From positions 9,236,955-9,300,954 of the forward strand of contig NC_071642.1 of NCBI RefSeq assembly GCF_014839835.1: DNA of 64,000 bases, in the 5' to 3' direction. Made by a program: the position numbers and the translations under genes. This document shows positions 1 to 10,700 of the stretch, piece after piece. The notes under the pieces are model-generated. The model was not told the origin of the DNA, made no database searches, and saw nothing but the letters and a program-made list of their open reading frames with translations. The stretch's first letter is position 1. Each line of letters opens with the position of its first letter. The DNA comes from Dryobates pubescens (Eukaryota; Chordata; Aves; Piciformes; Picidae).

Positions 1-215
1 GCACTCCCTGGCTCCTCTCCAGCTGCTGGCACCCAGCACCCCCAGGGCCTTTCCTGCTGGGCACTTTGCAGCCACTCTGCCCCCAGCCTGGAGCCTTCCT
101 GGGGTTGCTGTGACCCAGGGTCAGGATCCAGCCCTTGGCCTTGCTGAGCCTCATCCCCTTGGCCTCAGCCATGGCTCCAGCCTGGCCAGGACCCTCCCCA
201 GATCCCTTCCTGCCC
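1..215 (-). mobile_element. CR1 LINE fragment, cut by the window edge
   Basis: The reverse complement closely matches the CR1 copy at about 20600-20790 (shared blocks on gain of the words CCAGCAGGAAAGGCCCTGGG and the following GCTGGGTGCCAGCAGC). Only the upstream part of the 3' region is present, because the element runs off the left edge. The right boundary is approximate. There is no reverse-transcriptase frame here. Confidence 0.6.
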
Positions 216-1638
216 TCTGGATCCAAGCCCTGCCCAATCCTCTGTCACTCTTGTCCCCACTCTTGTCCCCAGCTGTGGTCCCCTCTGCGGAGCTCTCTAC
301 CCCTGAGGCTCCCTGGGCAGCTCCTGCCAGGCTCTGGCTGCTGCTGCCCCTGGCCTGGGTTCCATCCTGTCCCCAGCAGCAGGCCCTGGTGCTGTGCCAG
401 GGCTCAGCAGGGTCACATCCAACCCCCCAGGGTGCTCCCAGCTCTGGCCACAGCTCCAGTGCCAGGCTGCAAGCCGTGGGCAGCCAGGGGCAGTGCCCAG
501 CTGGTGCCCACAGCCTCCTCCTGCACCTTCATCCTCAGGCTGCTGCCCACTGCCAGCCCCCAGGGGGGAACTGGGAGCCCCCAGGGGGTAACTGGGAGCT
601 GCTGGGAGCTGCCCCTGCCGTGGGTGCTGCCTGCAGTGGGCACTGGGCTGGAGCTGGGCCCCGAGCTGTGGGGACCCCCACCCAGGGAGGGCCCCCAGGA
701 GCCCCTTTGGGGGGGGGGCTGGACCCACAGGACTGTGGGTGGGTGCTGGGCCCTGGGGGTGACCCCCCCCAAGCCCTGGCTCTTGGTGCCACCCCCCTTA
801 GTGTCACCCCCTTAGTATCATCCCCTTAGTGTCAACCCCTTGGTGCCACCCCCCTTAGTGCCACCCCCTTAGTGTCAACCCCTTGGTGCCACCCCCCCTT
901 AGTGCCACCCCCTTAGTGTCAACCCCTTGGTGCCACCCCCTTGGTGCCACCCCCCTTGCTGTGGCCCCCTGGCACTGTCCCCAGCTGTCCCTGCAGGCCC
1001 TGGGGGCTGGCAGAGGCCCTGCCATGGGACACCAGGGGACAGCAGGGGGCAGGGCACCCCCTTGGCACCCCCTGCCTGAAGGGCAATGGCCAGGCACAAG
1101 GCCACAGTGCCCAGGCAGGACTGAGCCAGGCTGTGCCCTCCTGCTGCTGCCAGGCTGGGTGCTGGGCACCTTCTGGGCTCTGAACCATCCTGAGCTCTGG
1201 GGCAGGGACATGGGCACAGGGCACAAGGGGCACAGCCCCCCCAGACAGGAAGCTGTGGGGTGTGAGGGCACAGGAGCCCCATGGGCACATGCAGAGCTGG
1301 CATCAGCTGGGGGACACTGGCACTGGAGGGGGCACAAGCACATGGGCACAGAGGGACTGGTTGGGCACATGGGCACCACCGTGATGGGACACACAGGGAC
1401 AGGGGCACAAGGGCACCACGGGCACAAGCAGGGCTGAGGACACCTGTGCCACATGGGCACCCTGTGGGGCACGAGCAGCCGTGCCAGCCGGGCAGGGGGG
1501 GCGCAGGGTGGGGCCGAGGGCGGCGCCGGGGGGCAGGGCCGCACGGGGCACGAGGCAGAGCTGGCAGCGGCCGGTGGCACGGGGGGGCACCAGGCAGGGC
1601 GAGGGCAGCAGGGACCTCCCCGAGGTGCCCCCTGCCCC
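216..1638. other. Gene-free GC-rich stretch downstream of MRPS24
   Basis: No exon was recognised. The stretch holds low-complexity C- and G-rich sequence, a small tandem array at about 785-960, and degenerate GGGCAC-type repeats at about 1200-1450. The open frames here lack splice-consistent or family-like content. Confidence 0.6.
785..960. repeat. Short minisatellite (CCCTTAGTGCCACC type)
   Basis: Degenerate tandem units alternate between CCCCTTAGTGTCAAC and CCTTGGTGCCACCCC, about 15 bp each, in 29-43 bp higher blocks. The array is in the downstream flank of MRPS24. Confidence 0.75.
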
Positions 1639-1644
1639 TTTATT
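1639..1644 (-). terminator. MRPS24: MRPS24 poly(A) signal
   Basis: AATAAA on the minus strand (TTTATT on plus) lies 28 nt after the MRPS24 stop codon, implying a very short 3' UTR. Confidence 0.85.
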
Positions 1645-1671
1645 GCCCGGCGAGGGGGCGCCCGGGGGGCA

Positions 1672-4600
1672 CTACAGGTACTTGTAGACCACCCTGCCGG
1701 GCACCGTCTGCACCTCCACCCGCACCGGGCACTTGTAGAAGTGGCTGAGCAGAGTCTCGCTGTAGCCCAGCAGGAAGTAGAGCTTGGCAGGTGCCAGGGC
1801 CCGTGCCAGCACCAGGCACAGCACCAGCAGGTTGCCACGGCGCTTCAGCACCACCTCGTCGGCCAGGATGCCAGGGAAGGTGCCATAGAGGAAGCGCCGC
1901 AGGAAGCTGTCCTCCAGCGCCCGCTCCGCCGCGCCCCCCCTCGCCCTCCAGGTTCCCTGCGGGCACCGGGCGGGCACGGGCTGGCACCGGTGCCCACAGC
2001 GCCCCTGCTGCCAGCCCCTGCCCACTGCCAGCCCCTGCCCACAGCGCCCCCGCTGCCAGCCCCTGCCCGCTGCCAGCCCCTGCCCACAGCACCCCCGCTG
2101 CCAAGCCCCTGCCCACAGCACCCCCGCTGCCAGCCCCTGCCCACAGCGCCCCCGCTGCCAGCCCCTGCCCACAGCACCCCCGCTGCCAGCCCCTGCCCAC
2201 AGCGCCCCCGCTGCCAGCCCCTGCCCACAGCACCCCCGCTGCCAGCCCCTGCCCACAGCGCCCCCGCTGCCAGCCCCTGCCCACAGCGCCCCCGCTGCCA
2301 GCCCCTGCCCACAGCGCCCCCGCTGCCAGCCCCTGCCCACAGCACCCCTGCTGCCAGCCCCTGCCCGCTGCCAGCCCCTGCCCACAGCACCCCTGCTGCC
2401 AGCCCCTGCCCACAGCGCCCCCGCTGCCAGCCCCTGCCCACAGCGCCCCTGCTGCCAGCCCCTGCCCACAGCACCCCTGCTGCCAGCCCCTGCCCGCTGC
2501 CAGCCCCTGCCCACAGCGCCCCCGCTGCCAGCCCCTGCCCACAGCGCCCCTGCTGCCAGCCCCTGCCCGCTGCCAGCCCCTGCCCGCTGCCAGCCCCTGC
2601 CCACAGCGCCCCCGCTGCCAGCCCCTGCCCACAGCGCCCCTGCTGCCAGCCCCAGCCCACAGCGCCCCCGCTGCCAGCCCCTGCCCACAGCGCCCCTGCT
2701 GCCAGCCCCAGCCCACAGCGCCCCCGCTGCCAGCCCCTGCCCACAGCGCCCCCGCTGCCAGCCCCTGCCCACAGCGCCCCCGCTGCCAGCCCCAGCCCAC
2801 AGCGCCCCCGCTGCCAGCCCCTGCCCACAGCGCCCCCGCTGCCAGCCCCTGCCCACTGCCAGCCCCTGCCCACCCCATGGCCCTGCCCACAGCGCCCCTG
2901 CTGCCAGCCCCTGCCCACAGCGCCCCTGCTGCCAGCCCCTGCCCACAGCGCCCCCGCTGCCAGCCCCTGCCCACTGCCAGCCCCTGCCCACCCCATGGCC
3001 CTGCCCACAGCGCCCCTGCTGCCAGCCCCTGCCCACAGCGCCCCTGCTGCCAGCCCCTGCCCGCTGCCAGCCCCTGCCCACAGCACCCCTGCTGCCAGCC
3101 CCTGCCCGCTGCCAGCCCCTGCCCACAGCGCCCCTGCTGCCAGCCCCTGCCCACAGCACCCCTGCTGCCAGCCCCTGCCCGCTGCCAGCCCCTGCCCGCT
3201 GCCAGCCCCTGCCCACAGCACCCCTGCTGCCAGCCCCTGCCCGCTGCCAGCCCCTGCCCACAGCGCCCCTGCTGCCAGCCCCTGCCCGCTGCCAGCCCCT
3301 GCCCACAGCACCCCTGCTGCCAGCCCCTGCCCACAGCACCCCCGCTGCCAGCCCCTGCCCGCTGCCAGCCCCCGCCCACCCCACCCCCGCTGCCAGCCCC
3401 TGCCCACCCCATGACCCTGCCCACCCCTCCCCCACTGCCAGCCCCTGCCCGCTGCCAGCCTCTGCCCACCCCATGGCCCTGCCCACCCCCCCCAGCCTCA
3501 CCACAGCCACATGTCCCACCCCCTCCATGCCCATGTACCAACCACTGTGCCATGTGCCCCACAGCCATTCCCCACAGTGCCCCACAGATCCCTGTACCCT
3601 CTGTGCCCATGTGCCAACCACTGTGCCACCCCCACTGTGCCCCATGGCCCATCCCCGATGTGCCCTCCCACCCCAGGTGACCTCATCCCTGTGTGCCCAC
3701 CGCAGTGCCACCCATGTGCCCCCCACAGTGCCACCCCTGTGCCCCCCACAGTGCCACCCATGTGCCTGCCCGGCCCTGATGCCCCACGCCGCCGGCCCCA
3801 GTGCCCGGTCCCAGGGGGTGTGTGGGGTGCCAGGGGTGCCCACCGGTGTGCAGGGAGAGCCAACCCTTGCGGTGGGCAATGTGGTGTGGGCCAAGAGCCC
3901 TCTCGTAGCTCACAGCCTTGTCCCCCTTGCCCACGCGTGCCCGCGCCGCCCGCACCTGTGTCACAGGGGGCACAGGGGTCAGAGGGGGCACAGGGGCAGC
4001 AGAGAGGGCACAGGGGTGTCAGAGGGGGCACAGGGGCAGCAGAGAGGGCACAGGGGTGGCAGAGGGGTGTCAGAGGGGGCACAGGGGCAGCAGAGAGGGC
4101 ACAAGGGCAGAGAGGGGGCACAGGGGCAGTGGAGAGGGCACAGAGGCAGCCAAGAGGGCACAAGGGCAGAGAGGGGGCACGGGGCAGTGGAGGGCACAGG
4201 GGGGCACAGGGGCAGAGAGGGGGCACAGGGGCAGAGAGGGGGCACAGGGGCAGTATGGGGGCCACAGGGGCAGTGGAGGGGGCACAGGGGCACTATGGGG
4301 GGCACAGGGGCACTATGGGGGCCACAGGGGAGTGGAGGGGACAGGGGGGCACATAGGGGGCAGAGGGACATCAGAGGGGCCAGAGAGCCCAGGGGGCCAG
4401 AGGGCAAGGGGCACCCCCAGGACTTACCTTGAAGCAGGCAGGGGTGGTATGGAGGGCACAGGTGCCATGAGGCATGGGGAGGGCACGGGGCACAGCCTGG
4501 GGAGGGGACAGGGTGAGGGACACCACAGTGGCAGTGCCCTCAGGGTACCCCAGGCTGTGCCCCCCAGGCCGTGCCCAGCACTGCTGAAGGCCTCCCCCCG

Positions 4601-5363
4601 TGTGCCCCCCACCGGCTGCTGCCCCCTGCCCCCTCCCCAGCCTCTGACCCCACCCCTGGGCTCTCCCTGTGCCCAGCTCCACCCCAGGTGCCCCCCGGCC
4701 CCTGCAGTGCCCCCCAGGCTGTGCCCCTCACACCCGCTGTGCCCAGATGCTGCCTCTGCCCAGCGTGTCCCTGCTGCCCCCAGAGCCTCCCATGCCCCCG
4801 GCCCCCAGCCCCCAACCGCTGCCGCCCTCTCCAGTGCCCCCTTCCCATGCCCCCTTCCCATGCCCCCCTCCCATAACCCCCTCCCATGTCCCCTTCCCAT
4901 GCCCCCCTCCCAGTGCCCCCCTCCCAGTGCCCCCCTCCCATGCCCCCCTCCCATAACCCCCTCCCAGTGCCCCCCTCCCAGTGCCCCCCTCCCACGCCCC
5001 CCTCCCACGCCCCCCTCCCAGTGCCCCCCTCCCAGTGCCCCCCTCCCATACCCCCTTCCCAGTGCCCCTCACCCATGCCCCCCTCCCACGCCCCCCTCCC
5101 ACGCCCCCCGGTTCCTGCTGTGTCCCCTCCCGCTGTCCCCTCACACCCCCAGTCCCTGCCCACTGCCCCCGGCCCCACACCCCCAGTCCTCATTGCCACC
5201 CTCCCGCCGGCCCCACACCGCTGCCCCCCTGACCCCTGACCCCTGACCCCTGTACCCCCTGCCCCCTCTCCCCCTACCCTCTCTCCCCACGGTCTCCCCC
5301 CGGCCCCCCCCGCCCGGCCCCGTCCCTCACGCGCAGCGCGCGGGCAGCCATGGGCGCCGCCAT
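1672..5363 (-). CDS. MRPS24: Mitochondrial ribosomal protein S24 (uS3m), 4 exons
   Basis: Component of the small subunit of the mitochondrial ribosome. Coding exons on the minus strand are 5363-5331, 4496-4428, 3955-3844 and 1956-1672, all with GT-AG borders. Exon 1 encodes [11 protein letters not shown]. Exon 2 holds the end of the presumed mitochondrial presequence ([11 protein letters not shown]). Exon 3 has the hallmark [13 protein letters not shown]. Exon 4 has [22 protein letters not shown] and the C-terminus VVYKYL, matching the vertebrate family closely. Oddity: phases agree for exons 1-3, but exon 4 read from its only good acceptor is one base out of frame with its conserved body. 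Dropping one base of the C7 run at 1934-1940 restores an alignment of the same length as human, giving about 165 aa (human 167). Homopolymer error is the likeliest cause; a real frameshift is possible. Gene identity is certain. Confidence 0.93.
1985..3475. repeat. 28-bp minisatellite in MRPS24 intron 3
   Basis: About 1.5 kb of tandem units of CCCACAGCGCCCCCGCTGCC followed by AGCCCCTG (28 bp). Shortened 17-bp units lack the ACAGCGCCCC block. A few CCACCCCATGGCC interruptions occur. It starts only about 30 bp from the exon 4 acceptor and fills most of the intron. It generates spurious open frames of several hundred codons on both strands. Confidence 0.95.
3960..4350. repeat. Minisatellite in MRPS24 intron 2
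   Basis: Degenerate GGGGGCACAGGGGCAG and AGAGAGGGCACAGG units repeat directly from the exon 3 acceptor outwards. The plus strand is strongly purine-rich, so the transcript carries C/U-rich repeats. Confidence 0.85.
4835..5110. repeat. CCCCCTCCCATG/AGTG minisatellite, MRPS24 intron 1
   Basis: Tandem 13-15 bp units such as CCCCCTCCCAGTGC and CCCCCTCCCATGC, about 20 copies, lie inside the first intron. Confidence 0.9.
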
Positions 5364-5371
5364 CTTGGCTG
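5361..5371 (-). promoter_or_regulatory. MRPS24: YY1-type element at the MRPS24 start codon
   Basis: AAGATGGCGGC on the minus strand contains the initiator ATG. This is the standard YY1 motif found at the 5' end of many CpG-island housekeeping genes, so transcription probably begins close by. The surrounding 5330-5450 is CpG-rich. Confidence 0.7.
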
Positions 5372-5919
5372 GGGGCAGGCGGCGCCGGCGCCCCCTGGCG
5401 GCTGGAGGCCGCGGCGGAGGAGTGGGAGCACGGCCGGCAGACCCGGGGGGGACACTGGGGGCGGAACGCAGCGGGTGCGGGGGGTAACGGAGGATCCTGC
5501 GGGGTACTGGGGGCGGCTGGGGGTGCCAGGGGAAAATGGGGTCAGTAATGGGGGCACAGGGAGCACTGGGGGATACTGGGGGAGATCGGTGCGTGAGGGG
5601 CGCAGGGCACGGAGGGTACTGGGGAGATGGAGCACAGGGGATGCTGCGGGGAACTGGGGGATACTGGGGGGCACCAGGAGACACTGAGGGGGTAGTGGAG
5701 GCAGTGAAGAGTACTGGGGGAGATTGGCGGGAAAGGGGGGCACTGAGGGGCAGCAGGGAAACTGGGGGTACCGCGGGGGTGGGCAGTACTGGGGGACACT
5801 GGGAGCAATGGGGGTGCTCGAGGTGATAAAAGCATCTATGCTGCTACAGGGGGGCAGGGGAGGGTACTGGGAGCAACTGGGGATACTGCGGGGGTGCTGG
5901 GGGTGATGCCACCCCTAGA

Positions 5920-6196
5920 TGTGATGCCCCTTGTCTGATACCCCCGGTGCAAGGGGATGCCCACCCTGTGATGCCCCTCGTGTGATACCCCCGGTGCAAG
6001 GGGATGCCCACCCTGTGATGCCCCTCGTGTGATACCCCCGGTGCAAGGGGATGCCCACCCTGTGATGCCCCTCGTGTGATACCCCCGGTGCAAGGGGATG
6101 CCCACCCTGTGATGCCCCTCGTGTGATACCCCCGGTGCAAGGGGATGCCCACCCTGTGATGCCCCTCGTGTGATACCCCCGGTGCAAGGGGATGCC
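5920..6196. repeat. 47-bp minisatellite, about 6 copies
   Basis: The unit begins GATGCCCCTCGTGTGATACC and contains CCCGGTGCAAGGGGATGCCC. Internal copies are almost identical, pointing to recent expansion or homogenisation. Degenerate copies continue to about 6550. Confidence 0.95.
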
Positions 6197-6749
6197 CACC
6201 CCATGCAGACCTCCTCTGTGCAGTGGTGTCCTTCACTCAGGGCTCTTGGGCGAGGTGCTGCCACCCTCCTGTGCCGTCCCTTGTGCCAGGCGATGCCCCC
6301 CCCCGGGCAACGTGCCCGTGCAAGGCTCTGGGTGTGCAGCGGAGCCCCGTGCAGGACCCTTGTGCCAGGGGGTGCCCCCCTTGTGCCAGAGGGTGCCCTC
6401 ATCGGGGAAACTCTCCCCCATGCAATGCCCCTCAGGCAAGCCCCCTGTGCCAGGCGATGCCCTCCTGAGTGGTGCCCCTTGTGCAGGGTGATGCCCACCC
6501 CATGCAATGCCCCCGAGCAGGGCAATGCCCCCCATGTGCTGCCCTCGAGCAAGGTGATGCAGTGCCCACCCCCTCCCCCCACGCTGCGCGCCCCGTAGCA
6601 GGCAGGGCTGTGCTGCACCCTGGCACCCACGCAGGTGGCCTGAGGGTGCCCGCAGCCCCCCCCCCGCCCGGTGCCCCCCGCAGGAGCCTGGCACACCCTC
6701 GCTGAGGGCTCTCAGGATGGGCACGGCCGCCGCGCCCCACGGCGCTGCC

Positions 6750-7300
6750 GGGAACGGGAGGGGAGGGGGGGAGGCGGAGGGGGGAGCACCCATGGGTGCT
6801 CCAGAGCGGGGAGGGGGGACGTGGGAAGGGGGGGGGGGGGGGGGGTTGGGGACAGGCGACGTGGGGGACAGGGCCGGGGGGGGCTGTTGAGGGACGTGGG
6901 GACATGAGAGAGGGGTGACAGGAGGATGGGGGGGAGGGACATGGAGGGGACATGGGGGGATGGGAGGGCTTGGGGGCGACACGGGGGGGACATGTGGAGG
7001 GGGGGACATGGGGGGGACATGGGGGTACCCGGGGCGACATGGGGACAAAAGGATGTGAGGGGACATGGGGGGGAGGGAGGGCTTGGGGGGGGACAAGTGG
7101 GGATGGGGACATGGGGGGACATGGGGGGGACACGGGGCTGTGGGGACATGGGGGACACGGCGGGGGGGGATCTGGAGACAAGGGGGGACATGAGGACGTG
7201 GGGGGCTATGGCTGGGGGGGGAGGGCCATGGGGACAAGGGCAGGGGGAGAGAGGGGGGTTGGGCCATGGGGGGGGCACAATCACGTATCGGGGGGGGGGA
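6750..7300. repeat. G-rich GGGGACATGGGG tract upstream of SFTPB
   Basis: About 550 bp of the plus strand are irregular repeats of GGGGACATGGGG with G runs up to 17. It is a strong candidate for G-quadruplex formation, about 400 bp upstream of the SFTPB TATA box. Confidence 0.8.
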
Positions 7301-7676
7301 CATGGGCATAAGCAGGATGGGGACTTGGTGCCCGGTGTGCCCCCTGCCACCTCTCCCCCCCGTGCTCCACAGGCACCAATGGCCCCCGCGGGCTGTCCCC
7401 CGCTGCGGAGGGCCACCCCAGACCCCCCCCCCCCCCCAGCTCACCGCAGCCTTTGGCACCGCGGGGGTGGCACCGTGCCCGTGCCCACCGCCCTGGCGCA
7501 GGATGGGAACACCAAGGGCGACATGGCCGCGGGGGGCATGGGGACCTCGGGGGGGACCCTGATGCGGGACAGGAGGGGGGGACAGGGCGCAGCCTCCCCC
7601 CCGGTGCCCCTGTGGCTGGCACACACTTGTCCCCACCGCGCTGGCACCGTCCCAGCGGCCACCTCCCCGCCGGGGC

Positions 7677-7684
7677 TATAAGAG
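7677..7684 (+). promoter_or_regulatory. SFTPB: SFTPB TATA box
   Basis: TATAAGAG lies 31 bp before the sequence around the SFTPB ATG (7715). This implies a very short 5' UTR. A TATA promoter fits a tissue-restricted gene. Confidence 0.7.
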
Positions 7685-7714
7685 CCCGCGGGGTCCAGCC
7701 CTGCCAGCGCCACC

Positions 7715-10700
7715 ATGGCACTGCCACCCTCGCCTGCCCTGGCACTGCTGCTTGTCCTGCTCTGTGCCACCCCAGGTAGGGCTCCGCACCTGCGGGCTGG
7801 GGGTGACCCCCCCCCAGGCCTGGGTATCCCCTCCCTGGAGCTGGGTGCCCCCCAGACCTGGGTGCCCCTCTCTAACCCCCTGTGCCTCCTCCCTGGAGCT
7901 GGGTGCCCCCCAGACCTGGCTGCCACCCTAAAGCTGGGTACCCCCCCTAGATGTGACCCCCTCTCAACTGGGTGCCTCTCAAATCTGGGTGCCCCCCCTC
8001 CAATCCGGATGCCCTCTCAGAGCTGGGTGCCCCCTCCGCATGGGCACTGGGGTGAAGTGGGGCAGAGGAAGCCCTCCCCGGGGTCGGGGGGTTGGGGGGG
8101 CGGTGCCATGTCGGGGTCCCCTCTTGAGGATGGGATGGGGACACTCCCGGGGGGGGTCCTGGCTGCCTGGGGCCTCTCCAGGGTGCGGCACTGGGGGAAG
8201 GGCTTTGGGGGGAAGAAGGGGCGAGGGGAGAGGGGGTGCTGGGCACCCAGGTGCCCCACGGGGCCAGGGGCGGCCGCTGGGTGCTGATGGCAGCTGCAGG
8301 GCTGGGGGCGCCAGGGGGAGGCTGCGGAGTGCCCCCCTCGGGCTGGTGCCAGAGCTGGGACACGGCGCTGCGCTGCGGGGCCCTGGGGCACTGTGCCCGG
8401 CAAGCCTGGGCACCCCCGGGCACGGTGAGACCCCCTGCCCCAGAGACCCCAGACCCCCCTCTGCCCCAGAGACCCCAGACTCCCCTGCCCCACAACCCCC
8501 TGCCCCAGAGACCCCAGACCCCCTGCCCCAGAGCTCCCCTGCCCCAGAACCCTCTGCCCCAGAGACCCCAGACCTCCCTGCCCCAGAGACCCCAGACCCC
8601 CTGCCCCAGAGACCCCAGACCCCCCTCTGCCCCAGAACCTCCCTGCCCCAGAGACCCCAGACCCCCCTGCCCCAAAGCTCCCCTGCCCCAGAACCCTCTG
8701 CCCCAGAGACCCCAGACCCCCCTGCCCCAGACCCAGACCCCCTGCCCCAGAGCTCTCCTGCCCCAGAGCCCCCACACCCCATGCTCCCGACCTTCCCTGC
8801 CCCAGAGACGTCAGATCTAGACCCCCTGCCCCAGACCCCCCTGCCCCAGACCCCCCTGCCCCAGAGATCCCAGATCCCCCTGGCCCAGAGTTCCCCTGCC
8901 CCAGAGCCCCCAGACCCTCCCTGCCCCAGAGACACCAGATGCAGACCCCCTGCGCCAGACCCCTGCCCCAGAGCCCCTGCATGTCCCCTCCCTTTGCCCC
9001 CTTCACCCATGTCCCCTCCCTGTGCCCTGCCCCTGGTCCTCACCTCCCTGTGCCCTCCCCGGTACCACCTGTGCCAGGACGTCTGCGCCGACTGCCAGCA
9101 GGTTGTGACTCTGCTGCTCCACATGGTCAACGAATCTGCCACCAAGGTGCCCGCGGGGAGGGGGTGGGCACGGGCTGGACCCCTCCTGGCTGCCCGCCTG
9201 GGTGCCAGCTCAGGTGCCATGCTGGCTGTGGGCACAGGTGGCTGTGGAAGACTTCCTGCGCCGGGAGTGTTCGGCACTGCCGGTGCCCACCATGGTGGCA
9301 CCCTGCCAGGGGCTGGTGCATGAATACTTCAGCCTCATCCTCACCCACCTGGAGGAGCACCTCGTGAGTGGGCACCGCCTGGGCACTGTGCTGGGGGCAT
9401 GCAGGGACCCCTTGGGGCACAGGAGGGGCTGTGCCAGCCGGGGGCACGTCGGGATGGTGGGGGGCAGGGGCCAGGAACACCTTGGAGGCGTTGGGGACAT
9501 GATGCCAACCACTGGGGGTACTGGGGGGGGACATGCTCGGGGGCACCATGCCCCCTGGGGACACTGTGCCAGCTGGGGACACCTCAGGGTGTTGAGGGAA
9601 CTGGGGGCACTGCCCATCCAGAGGCACCTTGGGGTGCTCGGGGGGTGGGGGGCATTGTGCCAGCTGGGTGCTGGGAGCATCAGGGACACTTCAGGAGAGC
9701 TTGGGCACACTGTGCCAGCTGGGTCACCTCAGAGCACGTGGGGACACTGTGCCACCTCGGTGGCTTTTGGCCCCCCAGAAGCCCTCAGCTGTCTGTGCCC
9801 ACCTGGAGCTGTGCCCAGCCGACCCCAGGGGGGCCTCGCTCCTGCCCCCCCTCAAGGCACTCAGTGCCCACCTGCAGGTACAGGGCTGGGGATGCCCATG
9901 GGCATTGACTGGGGGCTGCTGGGCATCGGCATGGGCACCTCTGTGGGCACGGGTGTCTTTGTGGGTCTCTCCATGGGCATCTCCAGAGGCATCTGCATGG
10001 CTATGGGTACTTCTGTGGGCATCTCTGGGGGCTCATCATGGGGGGGTGTTGGGCATCTAGATGGGCATGCCCTTAGGCATCTCCATGGGCACCTCTGTGG
10101 GCAACTCCCTGGGTCTCTGGGGGCATGGGAATGGGCAACTCCCTGGGTGTCTGTGGGCATCCACTTGGGCACAGGTGCATGTGGGCAACTCCTTGGGTGT
10201 CTGTGGGCATCCACTTGGGTACAGGTGCATGTGGGCAACTCCCTGGGTGTCTGTGGGCATCCACTTGGGTACAGGTGCATGTGGGCAACTCCCTGGGTGT
10301 CTGTGGGCATCCACTTGGGCACAGGTGCATGTGGGCAACTCCCTGGGTGTCTGTGGGCATCCACTTGGGCACAGGTGCATGTGGGCAACTCCCTGGGTAT
10401 CTGTGGGCATCCACTTGGGTACAGGTGCATGTGGGCAACTCCCTGGGTATCTGTGGGCATCCACTTGGGTACAGGTGCATGTGGGCAACTCCCTGGGTAT
10501 CTGTGGGCATCCACTTGGGTACAGGTGCATGTGGGCAACTCCCTGGGTGTCTGTGGGCACCCACTTGGGCACAGGTGCATGTGGGCAACTCCCTGGGTGT
10601 CTGTGGGCATCCACTTGGGTACAGGTGCATGTGGGCAACTCCCTGGGTGTCTGTGGGCACCCACTTGGGCACAGGTGCATGTGGGCAACTCCCTGGGTGT

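Larger units (their letters stand above)
5372..7670. other. Intergenic region between MRPS24 and SFTPB
   Basis: These two genes diverge. The region holds an ACTGGGG-rich degenerate repeat (5470-5900), a 47-bp array (5920-6196), an unclassified GC-rich part (6200-6700) and a strongly G-rich GGGGACATGGGG-type tract (6750-7300). No exon was recognised. Confidence 0.6.

Noticed and set aside
1453-3894. Open frames of 500-740 codons with CQPLPTAP or [11 protein letters not shown] repeats
   Set aside because: They are translations of the 28-bp minisatellite in MRPS24 intron 3 on both strands, without conserved domain, start context or splice support.
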